A stretch of DNA of 41,466 nt from contig BFEA01000600.1 in assembly GCA_003427395.1 (NCBI GenBank), forward strand, positions 433,064 to 474,529, in the 5' to 3' direction. Of this stretch, positions 30,489 through 39,680 are shown in pieces. Each line of letters opens with the position of its first letter. The first letter of the stretch is position 1. The notes beneath the pieces were generated by a model. It was not told the origin of the DNA. It saw only the letters and a list, made by a program, of their open reading frames with translations, and made no database searches. Source of the DNA: Chara braunii (Eukaryota; Streptophyta; Charophyceae; Charales; Characeae). The position numbers were made by a program, and so were the translations under genes.

Positions 30489-32152
30489 TATTACGTATGC
30501 AATCTGTACGTCCTCAATTGTGTGATCCCACACTCCTCTCAGATTGGCAAGAAGACGATTTCGCCTCTTTGCAAGGCGTTCTCCAAACCCTATCGCCAAG
30601 GCACTGGGCACTTGTGGTCTTCTTCCCCTCTCGTTGGGAGCTCGGTTTCTTGAAAGGCATGGCCAAGCTTAGCGTTCATCACGTCAGGACAGGGAAGTGG
30701 GTGCGCCATGCACAAAGGCAAGCCACTGTCCGGGAAGGTAATATGCTGGTTGAGGAGTATGATCGTCTGTACGTGGTTTTCAATGGCGAGAACCTGGCAA
30801 ACAACACGGTCGCAATCTTCCTGGTCTGTAGTCCAACGAAGCCTCCCCGTGCTCATGCTCCAAGTCCGGCAAACCCGCGGCGGCGACCCGCTCGAAAGTT
30901 GCCTGTTCATCCGACCCATCAGGATAGGTTGTGGCCTGTTTCGACGTGGCAGACGAGGACAAGTTCCCTCATAGCCAGTGGGAGGACGGCGATATGACAA
31001 GTGTTTGTGAAGCTACTTACGGGGACAGGGAGTGCAACCCGGCTCATCTAATTAGTCTTCTCAAAAACTTTTGCAGAGTTGGGCAAACTGTTTTTTTCTT
31101 TGGGAAGGTGCATACGTCTGTCGTGTGGGAGCTCCTGAGCAGAGGTCGCAACGTCGTTGCGTTAGAGAACGAGGCTAGGATGATCGATTACCTTAACGAG
31201 TTCGTTAAGACACACGTGGGGCACCCTCGCCACCATTGCTCTTTTGTCCAGACCACCGGCGAACGGAACTGGGATCCCAAACGTGACATGTATTGGAAAT
31301 TGGCGGAGAACAAAAGGACAGAGGTTTGGGACTTCCTTTTCCAACCAAGACCGCCTTCTCAGACCGACTTGGAATACAATCTACGAAGAAACATGGTGTT
31401 CGGTGTGCTGAATGGTTACCACGATGCACCCAAGGAGTCTGTCTCAAATTTCCTGAAAAGGCTGGAGCACATTTTCTTCGTGATAGTCGAACCGCTGACC
31501 CTCGAAAGCTACAAGGCGCAGTTTGACGAGGAGGACCCTTTCGACGCTGAAGACATGGAGGAGTTGAGTGACTCTGAAACCTTCGATTTCGACTCCATGC
31601 CACTTCCTCGGGTGGTTGCACAGGTTGATGATGAAGGGGAAGGTGTTCCTCGGAGATATAGCGCGTCCCCTGCCGGTTTGAAGCGTGTGTTTGAGCGCGA
31701 AACAGTCGAGGACCAATCGTCTAATAACGGGAAAGAAGAGAGACACTATGAGTACGAGCCTGGTGACAAGCTCCCTAAGGATCATGAAACCTGGGAAAAT
31801 GACAGACTCTTCTTCTACGGGAAGCACCACCGGTTCACAGCGGAGGATGTCTGGGGCCACAACGTCGTCTGGCACCCCAGGAAATTCCAACCTGCTGTAA
31901 AGAATGGAAAGTGGGTCATGGCAACGAAGGAAGCCGATGGCAAGTGGAGTGGACTAAACAGATTGGGAGCGGGTCCATTTAAGAAAAAAGCGAGAGAAGC
32001 TCAAGTGGAGCATTGAAGCGTGATGAACCCCGAAAGGAGCCTGCCGGACGTCAATGCGTATGCAGGCCAGAAGCTCGACAAGTTGTACGACAGCAAAATG
32101 TTGGAGTTTGGAACGCCTTCTACACACTCGAAACGGCACCTCTCGTGGCGTT
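30489..32152 (+). pseudogene. Plus block, middle part, weakly methyltransferase-like
   Basis: The first frame gives DWQEDDFASLQGVLQTLSPR, HWALVVFFPSRWELGFLKGM, VRTGKWVRHA and EYDRLYVVFNGENL. A frame change near 30930 leads to an open 361-codon frame with WEDGDMTSVCEATYGD, CNPAHLISLLKNFC, FFFGKVHTSVVWELLSRGRN and VVALENEARMIDYLNEFV. The last two resemble the middle of a class I SAM-dependent DNA methyltransferase (FxGxGT..., GRxVVAxE), but no DPPY or NPPY box was seen, so this is only a weak resemblance. An acidic region (EEDPFDAEDMEELSDSE) and a basic end follow. TGA at 32014-32016 is followed in frame by VMNPERSLPDVNAYAGQKLD and a stop near 32152. Confidence 0.45.
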
Positions 32153-32725
32153 GACTGGCGCATGTCGCAACCTCCGTCGGGTGGTCAGCATCCGGGAGGC
32201 GGTGGAGGAGGAGACGAAGGAGACGGCGAAAGTGACGGAGGAGACGGCTCAGGATCTCATGGAGGAGGTGACGGAGGAGACGGCTCAAGATCTGTTGGAG
32301 GAGGTGAGGGAGGAGACGACTCACGATCTGCCGGAAAGGGGTCGGGCGGAAAGCGTAGAGCGTTCAGGAGTCGCGAGTCTAGGGAAACTGATAGCCACTG
32401 CGTAGGGAGTCGGGATTCCGACATGCGATACGAGGCCCCCCTGAAGTCTTATCAAGTGCGAGTAGATTTGCACTTGTTTGCGAGGATTTTGTTTCCCGAT
32501 GTCGAGGAGAGTCCGTCCCACCGTACGCAGCCGACGTCTTCTGTGCACAACACCTTACTCCTGCGCCTCTTGGAAGAGGGTGAACGTCTGCAGCATATGG
32601 CAACATCTCCTGAGCGACAACACCATTCCTTGGCAGAAACTGCGTCTTCGTTTTGCCTGGAGGTCGGGATGCCTGCATTGCGAAGGAGCGAAAGTGCGAC
32701 CGTCAGTTCCCTCAGCTCCGGCGAG

Positions 32726-32857
32726 CGCCGCAAACTCCGAATAGATTCGGAGTTACTGACGTCGCCCTGCGGGCCTTCCTCTAGCAGTGCTCGCCGCAAA
32801 GTCCAAATAGATTCGGAGTTACTGACGTCGCCCTGCAGGCCTTCCGCCAGCAGTGCT
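32726..32857 (+). repeat. 66-bp (22-residue) tandem pair containing palindromes
   Basis: Units start at 32726 and 32792. Each carries a 22-bp palindrome (32733-32754 perfect; 32799-32820 imperfect) and codes RIDSELLTSPC or QIDSELLTSPC. The period keeps the reading frame. Confidence 0.75.
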
Positions 32858-32977
32858 CCTCACGCTACAATTCCGCGGGGCCAAGAAAATGTGAGGTCCA
32901 ACCCCCCGCATCTTCAGTTGGGCACAATATCCCCTTGCTCACCGCCATTCTCATATGTTGAGACTCAAGACTGGCAG

Positions 32978-33745
32978 TCTTGCAAAGTGCTGGAGGGGCC
33001 CGCTGCAGGAGTGTTGGAGACCGGGGGTAGCGAGTATGAACGTCATGCTTCGGAGGGTGTATCCGTCGACTTTGAGACCAAAAGTACAGCAACTCCTGGG
33101 GAAGAGGAGCTCTCACCGGGAGCGCATGCTGTACAACGGGAAGAGGAGAGTCAACACTGGCAGTCTCACAGAGTGTTGGAGACCGGGGCTAGCGAGTATG
33201 AACGTCATGCTTCGGAGGTTGCGACCGTCGACTCTGAGAGCAAGAGTACAGCAGCTCCGGGGGAAGAGGAGCTCTCACAGCGGGAAGAGGAGACTCAACA
33301 CTGGCCGGCTCGCGAAGTGCTGAAGGGGCTCGATGCAAGAGTGTTGGAGACTGGGGCTAGCGAGCATGAACGTCAAGCTTCGGAGGGTGCGTCCGTCGAT
33401 TCGGAGAGCAAGAGTACAACAACTCCGGGGATAGAGGAGCTCTCACAAGAAGCGCATGCTCTGCAGCAGGAAGAGGAGACTCAACACTGGCCGGCTCGCG
33501 AAGTGCTGAAGGGGGTCGATGCAGGAGTGTTGAAGATCGGGGCTAGCGAGCATGAACGTCAAGCTTCGGAGGGTGCGTCTGTCGACTCGGAGAGCAAGAG
33601 TACAACAACTCCGGGGCAAGAGGAGCTCTCACAAGAAGCGCATGCTCTGCAGCGGGAAGAGGGCACTCAACATTGGTCGGCTCGCAAAGTGCTAAAGGGG
33701 CTCGACGCAGGAGTGCGGGTGATTGGGACGTCCGAAGAGGTTCTG
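32978..33745 (+). repeat. 186-bp (62-residue) acidic tandem repeat
   Basis: Units are 32978-33163, 33164-33307 (shortened by 42 bases), 33308-33493, 33494-33679 and a partial from 33680. Each codes VLK-G-DAGVLE-GASE-ER, ASEG-SVDSESKST, PG-EELS and a final EEETQHWP. All lengths are multiples of three, so the frame is preserved through duplication and shortening. No Ulp1 or nuclease motif occurs inside. Confidence 0.9.
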
Positions 33746-34232
33746 CACAGTCGGTCGGTTGTGGCGACGACGCAAGAGGGTGACGTTAAGGGAGGTCAGT
33801 GGACGTTTGTGGAAGGCAATGACCGCGGGGAGGAAGGACGTACGTGGACGTTCGTGGAAGCTCGGCTTCTTGGCGACGAGGAAGGCGAAGAAGAACCCCT
33901 GGTGGAAACTCGGGTTCATGGCGATGAGAAAGGTGAAGAACCCGTGGTAGAAGGTGGTGAGGTGGCGGTCGACATCCAGATGGATCCAGAGCAGAAAGAT
34001 CATGACTCTTCGTCCACCCGTTGCGGTGAAGAATAAGGTGATCGAGCGTTTGTCCTCAGTACCGGCCGGGAAATGGTACTTCATGAAGCCATCGAGTTGG
34101 GTAGCGACTCAGCTGCCACCGAGCTGGTTAGAGACTCAGCCGTGGCCGAGGTGCTGAACGCCGAATCCTCCGTGGACGTTGGTACAGTGGTGCGACAGGA
34201 GGGCGATTTACCTCGAAGGACTCCCAAGCTTG

Positions 34233-34375
34233 GTAAGATTTGTGAATAGTAGCACTCGCATATCTGTCACTGTTCAGCTCTGTGTTCATCCAAATTGATG
34301 TGATGGGCTCATGTAGCTATTACCACTTGTTAAAAAAAAGCTTGTGGGTTGTGGGTTGTTTTCTATGTTTTATAG
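34233..34375 (+). other. Predicted GT-AG intron, 143 bp
   Basis: The donor G|GTAAGATTTG and acceptor TTTCTATGTTTTATAG|G match plant-type sites, with a T-rich stretch before the acceptor. Splicing joins LPRRTPKL to an in-phase Gly and then VRLSMSLPMKPSKAMRGK, keeping an open frame on both sides, whereas the intron itself has stops. Confidence 0.6.
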
Positions 34376-34736
34376 GTGTGAGGTTGTCAATGTCCCTGCC
34401 CATGAAACCTTCAAAAGCCATGCGCGGAAAATGTTTTTCAGGGAGGTCATTGCCCGCTTTACCGAAGAAGTCGTCGTTAAGTGTAGGGTTGTTTAAAAGA
34501 TTCCAGATGCCTCGTCTTTCCCAGAGAGCTGTCAGGGTTCTGAAGGCTTGTGGAATAGATAAGGAGGAAACTTTGCAGAACCATGTCTATTGAAAGCGTT
34601 ACTGCTTTGTCTGATGGGTCTGATGACCATGCCAAGCGGGGTATCTTCAAAGACCCGTATCCGAAGTACATCGCCAAGGACACATTCAACAGTCGGGGAT
34701 ATAACTTTTCTTGAAAAAGGACACACAGTTCTTAGC
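34376..34736 (+). pseudogene. Plus block, segment between intron and Ulp1 domain
   Basis: After splicing the frame reads VRLSMSLPMKPSKAMRGKCF, SLPALPKKSSLSVGLFKRFQ and VRVLKACGIDKEETLQN, with a stop near 34593. A second frame gives KRGIFKDPYPKYIAKDTFNS and then, after a one-base shift near 34705, ITFLEKGHTVLSQF. Similar short segments precede Ulp1 domains in large plant and algal proteins, but no named domain was recognised. More introns or plain decay could explain the frame changes. Confidence 0.45.
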
Positions 34737-35533
34737 CAATTCGCCTCGGTAATTTTGATCGCTCCTCACACTTGTTCGTGGGTGTTTGTGTAGCTGGGGC
34801 TACATCATCTTTTCGCATTTCCTTGCCTACTGAGGAGCTTAGCGCTACAGACTTGAGAATGTTGCAAGACGTCTGCGAAAATTTCAGCAGTGGCCACGAG
34901 GTGGTTTCCTCAATTCGCAAAGGGGTCAGTTCTACTTTGTTGAGCAAAAAAAATCTTCAGACTCTTGTCTAGGGGGGATGGCTTTTCGACGAGGTAGTGG
35001 AGTCGTACTTGACCTTGCTTGGCAACGCCACATTGCCTGGGTGTCCCTCTGTTTACATTTTCGGTCCGTTTTTCTATACCAAGCTCGTCGGTGGGGGATG
35101 TCGACATGATAGGGTTGCGAGATGGACAAAAGATGTGAATATTTTCTCGTACGACATGACATTGATTCCTATTCATAAAAATCGAGTGCATTGGACCCTA
35201 TTATGTATCCGCGAAGGACGGCTGGAGTACTACGAGTCCCTCCTACAAGATGATGGCGGTTATTCTTCCGATGTGTTTGCGAACTTCACGAAATACCTCC
35301 GTGACGAAGCAGTTAGTGAATATGGTCAAAACACGAAACTAGATCTCCCGGAGCCCAAGGTGGTTGTTCATGGTGTCCCTCAACAGTCGGACGGGTCGAG
35401 CTGCAGTGTTTTCATGCTCGCCTTCGCTTCTTTTATTGCACGCGGCCATCCACTACCATTTTCGATAGCCCAAAGCGACATTCCAAACATCAGGCTGAGG
35501 ATTGCGGTGGACATACTCCAAGGCTCAGAATAA
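34737..35533 (+). pseudogene. C48 (Ulp1/SENP-like) cysteine protease domain
   Basis: An N-terminal stretch (34764-34969) is followed by TAG at 34970-34972 and, in the same frame, GGWLFDEVVESYLTLL, the entry helix of Ulp1 folds. The core follows: IFSYDMTLIPIHKNRVHWTLL (catalytic His in VHW), LEYYESLL (the Asp of YDSL is Glu here), VVHGVPQQSDGSSCSVFMLAF (oxyanion Gln and catalytic Cys in the GSSC context, where most relatives have GYDCG) and FSIAQSDIPNIRLRIAVDIL. It ends at 35533. Such proteases cleave ubiquitin-like modifiers, and many plant transposons carry them. Three of four active-site residues are present; Glu for Asp and the stop make activity doubtful. Confidence 0.75.
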
Positions 35534-35585
35534 TACCCCTATTTTGAAAATACGCGAAGTTTTTTATTCGCAAGGCCATAAGCAG

Positions 35586-35607
35586 AAGTGCGAATCTATT
35601 CTCACGT
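35586..35607. repeat. 22-bp palindrome just after the Ulp1 stop
   Basis: AAGTGCGAAT, CT, ATTCTCACGT. It begins about 50 bases after the end of the plus-strand coding block. Confidence 0.65.
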
Positions 35608-35669
35608 AGTATAGCAGTCGGCCGGTTCGAGCTGTGCTGTTGTTTTGATGAGGTAGCGGATTGCAGTGA

Positions 35670-36060
35670 ACGTTTTGATGATGTCGATGTGAATATCCCA
35701 GCCTTGTGCTGTTGTATTTTTTTAAGGGTTCTTAATTTCGAGAACTTTACTCGTAAAACTTTCGGCAATGCCGTGCTGCCTTTGTTTATTTTCAGGTTAT
35801 TCTCATTCCTTGCCGCGCAACATCAGCTAGAGGGTTGCAGCGGACGCTTAGGTAAAGCAGAAGTTTAGATGTCGATGTAAATATCCCAGCCACGTGGTGC
35901 AGTATCTTTTAAGTAGACGCTTAGATATCGGATGTGAATATCCCAGCTTTGTGTTGCCTTTGTTTGTTTTCGGTTTGTTCTCCTTATGTCCTCTACGACC
36001 GCGACAGCGCCGTGCTGCCTTTATTCGTTTCTAGGTTGTGCTCATGTGTTACTCATGGGA
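35670..36060. repeat. Diverged direct repeats downstream of the Ulp1 block
   Basis: GATGTCGATGTRAATATCCCAG-type strings occur near 35680, 35867 and 35927, and TGCTGCCTTTGTTTRTTTTC-type strings near 35773, 35952 and 36012. They look like tandemly amplified 3' untranslated sequence. Confidence 0.6.
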
Positions 36061-36814
36061 CATCTTTGTCCTCTTGTGGACATTCCTTACACTCATGCTC
36101 GTAGAATTTGATACTCTGGTTCATTTAGTAAGATGTTGGTGAAAGATATCAATGATTTCTTCTTGGTCGCCAAATTGTTTCGTCCTTATCTCTTTCTTAC
36201 GCGAGACTTTGTGGTGTGAAAGCCCCCCTCCACCACCACCCCGACCACCAACTTCCACATATTTTGGCTCACCCCTGTTCTGCGCGTACCTCCCCGTTTT
36301 ACGGTTCACCCCCTCTGTTGTGCCCTCTTCCCCGCAACCACCATCCTTCTTGTCTCAACTGAATGTTGACTGTTGGTTCCATATGACAATTGCGAACTTA
36401 TTCTCAATTCGGAAACCAATTACCGCCAAAATGTATGTGTGCTTGAAGTTGTTTTACGGACTCCAGAAAATTCAGCGGTGCACTAAATGATTATCAATTT
36501 TGTTATCGTCAGAATACATCTCGTACTCTCCACTAAATGTTGACTGTTGTTTCCGTATGATAAATGCGAACATATTCGCACTTTGGATGTCATACATTTG
36601 TTGATAAGAACGTTCATGTGTACAAATTTGCCAAAATGATTAGCTTTTGTGTTGTCAAAAAAAAAATGTCCATAACTATAAGTTCGGCAAAACGATCATC
36701 AATTGTGCTATCGCCATAATGTATCTGTGTTTGATCCATGTGTTTCGACGTTGTTTGTCGCTGAACGATTGATACGAGGCGTTCGCCAAAATGGATGATT
36801 GGCCAAAATTGTTA
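36061..36814. other. No gene recognised
   Basis: Mixed sequence with a short TTGACTGTTG(G/T)TTCC(A/G)TATGA duplication (near 36367 and 36543), each followed by a TGCGAA-AT-ATTC palindrome remnant (36389 and 36562). Confidence 0.5.
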
Positions 36815-36822
36815 CCTTCTGT

Positions 36823-37782
36823 CAGAGATGAGCAATGGGTACCAAGACCCACACCCACCCACACCCACCCCACCCACGAGGCATTGGGTCAGGTGTGGGT
36901 CTTGATAAGCTGGCATGGGTAGGATGAGGGTGGGTCAAGGCGAGCAAGCCTGGGTGGGTGACGAGCGGGTCAATGTTAGGCCAGGGTCACCCGAATGGGT
37001 GGGTGACAAGCGGGTGAACGCTAGGCCTGGATCACCCGACCCACAGACCCAGGACAACCCATAAGAACCCTCCCCCCCACCCCCGACCCCCCCCCCCCCC
37101 ACCCCCTTATACATATTTCCCAGCTGCGGTCCATCTGTGGACTTCAAAGTTTGGAGGCCCAGGAAACAGAAAGTCTCCACCCTGGTGCCCCTGGGAAAAA
37201 AAGTTCTTGTCCTAAAAAAAAAGAGTCGCACTAGTGGCAACTCAAAATTTGGGGGTCCTCCTTGAAAAAATGTGTCAGGCTCTACTGGTGGCAGCTGGAC
37301 CACGGCCCAAACAACGGGTGTTCGCTCCCATTAAAACAACGGGGATCGAACCTAACCACAGCGAGTGGCAAGCCTTAGGTTCACTACCCATTTTCAAACT
37401 TGTGGAGCGATTCGAATTTCTGCAGGCAGAGATGCTTCAAAGTTTTGCGCCATCATCCAAGGATGCCATGTTGCTATGGTGCGTGCAAATGTTCAAAGGG
37501 ACTGAGACAATGGGGAATGGACGGGTGCGCGTGAAAAATAATTAGGTACCGGGTCACGGTGCAGGCGGGTAATTTTGTTCTCGCGGGTGTGGGTGTGCCA
37601 GGGTGAAGGTTTTTTACGGGTGACGGGTGGGTTGGGTGTGGGAGGAAATTTTCAAAAAAACACTTGGGTGGGTTGGGTCGCCTTGAGATTTTTTTTTATT
37701 TTTTTTTTAGGGCGGGTGGTGCTTAAAAAATTATGGGCGGGTTGGACGAAGTGCCAATTAAAAAACAAAATGCTCATCTCTG
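36823..37782. mobile_element. Non-autonomous hAT-type DNA transposon, 960 bp
   Basis: The left end 36823-36834 (CAGAGATGAGCA) and right end 37771-37782 (its exact reverse complement) are 12-base terminal inverted repeats. They are flanked by a perfect 8-bp target duplication, CCTTCTGT, at 36815-36822 and 37783-37790. Eight-base duplications and CAG-GATG-type ends are hallmarks of the hAT superfamily, as in Ac. Both subterminal regions are packed with GGGTGGGT/ACCCACCC strings. The open frame at 37234-37545 shows no BED finger or hAT dimerisation motif, so the element seems to depend on a transposase elsewhere. The perfect duplication suggests a fairly recent insertion. Confidence 0.9.
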
Positions 37783-37790
37783 CCTTCTGT

Positions 37791-38309
37791 GTTGTCACTT
37801 GAAGACTGATCATTTATGCAAGTTCGCAAAAAATGATATTTTATTTAAAAGCATTTTGTCTTATCGAAAAAATGGATAAATTGCAAAAAAGATTGTCATT
37901 TGAGTCATGTCTTGCTGAATGTGAAAATGGCTCCTCCATCTTGGCAAGGTCGGCATGCTACAAGTGCTTCCTTCAAAATTTTGATATTTTTCCTGGAACG
38001 ATCACGAGCAAATGTACGAAGCCTAAAATTTTCGGATTTTTTTTTTAGTTCTTCTAAGCGCGTTGTCGCTGTCAAATTGCGAGACTAGGCCCGACTTCCC
38101 AACAACCGCGATTGAGCATCAAAGACTTCCCAACTGCTAACCTGCAGGATCTGAAGTTCAATTTTGTTTGTCGAGTGCAAAACTCTGCTCGAAACAGGTC
38201 CAGGTCCAACAGAAAGGTCAACCACAGACCCACCAAACTAGCCCCAGTGGTGGACTTCAGCTTCAAAGATTGCCCAAAAATTGATAACCTGCGGGAAACA
38301 AATCCACAC
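37791..38309. other. No gene recognised
   Basis: AT-rich sequence, then more balanced sequence. No coding, RNA or repeat structure was convincing, apart from the approach to the XY repeat. Confidence 0.4.
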
Positions 38310-38579
38310 CCATCATCAACGTTCCCTAAGAGTGTTAATGACAATCCGCGCAGACAACCAACTGACATTTCTTGAAGGTGCTTAGTCACCAAACAGATCA
38401 CGACATAACTTTAACCTGGCATCAAGTTTCCTTGAGAGTGCTTTTGGCAATCCGCATAGAGAGCCAATGACTGTTTGGCACTTCCTTAAGGTGCTCTGTC
38501 GAACACCAATAACTGCGAATTGATTCGTTGTTCAACAAGTATCTGTCAATGCCTTTCTGGGTTAAAGCAAGGAGCTCGG

Positions 38580-38621
<42 letters not shown>
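38310..38621 (-). repeat. Dispersed repeat 'XY', copy 3, inverted
   Basis: On the minus strand the order is GA microsatellite (CT on plus, 38583-38621), part Y (CCGAGCTCCTTGCTTTAACC to GAATCAATTCGCAG) and part X (GGTGTTCGACAGAGCACC, CTTAAGGAAGTGCCAAACAG, GATCTGTTTGGTGACT, CACTCTTAGGG and GTGGATTTGTTTCCCGCAGG). It matches copy 2 at 14.5 kb over roughly 270 bases, in the opposite orientation. Confidence 0.8.
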
Positions 38622-38623
<2 letters not shown>

Positions 38624-38719
38624 TCCCCTCCCCCCGTGTTTCTGCCTCCAGTCGCCGCCATCCCTAAGAACCAGCCGGAACTCACAGGGGGGGCTATTTC
38701 CTGTTGTCGGAGGGAGTGG

Positions 38720-39680
38720 TGGTTTAAAGCGCCTCCTCACCTTTTCTGACAACTCACTGTGCGAAAGGATGATTGCGAATTAATTCGTAGTTTAAGATTC
38801 TCTCCTTTACCTTAAATGAAGGGAATTTATGACTCGCTTAGAACGCCTCCTCACCTCTTACGACTACCGCTTCTAAATTCAGAAGCAACCTTTGTCGCAC
38901 CTTCACAATAACGGTGGTGTTACCTTCACATCCATTATCGGACCATCAAAGCATCAGTAAACGTGGTCACCTTTGGTTTTTTGCAATTTCCGACGCCTTA
39001 ACATATCGGTAAAAGGGGTGCACGACACCTTAACGTATCGCTATAAGGGTTGCAAAAACTTTTAATGTGCAGTTGTCGTTGTCGCTGTTGCGATTCCCGA
39101 TGCCCAAACCTTTTTGCTAAAAGGGGTCGACAACGAGTATGCCATGGGTGAGTGAATCCAGTTGCAATCTCATATAATGCGGTGATGACTGTTAATAACC
39201 GTTGGAGCCTTTAGCGTGAGTTTTCACTCGCCTTTATGCTGCATCGGATGCTAGACTTTGAAAATATGTAACACCTTACCCCTGCGCATTGATTTCATTT
39301 CGCGCTCAACTGCCGTATTGACGGATAAAGATGCACCAAAATTGCTAAGATTCACATCTGCGCGAGTCGGAACTGTACGATGCATCACATTTGTCAGGCT
39401 CAGTGCGGGCAAGGTCCCAGAGTCTTATATAAGGATTTTTTTCGAGTTTGGAATTGCGTCCTCCTTCACCTTTGCTGGCAGTCCTTACTATCCCGCTTAC
39501 GGCGCCTCCTGACCTCTTCCAATGACTCTGTGTGTGGCATTTCTATCCCGCTTACGACCCCTACTCACCTCTTCCAACGACCAAGTGTGCGAAAGTATTT
39601 GGAAATTAATTTGTAGTTTAATATTTCGTCCTCTACCTTTGCTCGCAGAAATTAATGACCCGCTTAGAGCGTCCAATTTT
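38720..39680. repeat. Diverged repeats with CGCCTCCTCACCTCTT core
   Basis: The core occurs near 38730, 38843, 39503 and 39556. Two copies continue into TGTGCGAAAG, a GAATTAATTCGTAGTTTA-type palindrome (38773 and about 39604) and CTCTACCTTTGCTCGCAG-like sequence, then CGCTTAGA(A/G)CG. Between them (38880-39130) shorter ATATCGGTAAAAGGGGTG-like repeats lie. No gene was recognised. Confidence 0.6.

Larger units (their letters stand above)
32153..34232 (+). pseudogene. Plus block, acidic tandem-repeat region
   Basis: The long open frame begins with a Gly/Asp/Ser-rich stretch (HPGGGGGGDEGDGESDGGDG), then a Ser-rich region with two 22-residue repeats (RRKLRIDSELLTSPC type), then four 48-62-residue acidic repeats and a Glu/Val-rich tail. 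TAA at 34034-34036 interrupts the frame, which then continues through MVLHEAIELGSDSAATELV and VVRQEGDLPRRTPKL to a GT donor at 34233. The composition predicts a disordered spacer. The frame across 2 kb with one stop suggests it was coding until recently, or that repeats keep it open by chance. Function unknown. Confidence 0.5.

Noticed and set aside
34748-34793. A second intron from GTAATTTTG to TTTGTGTAG
   Set aside because: At about 46 bases it is too short to be trusted and does not repair the frame better than a one-base shift.
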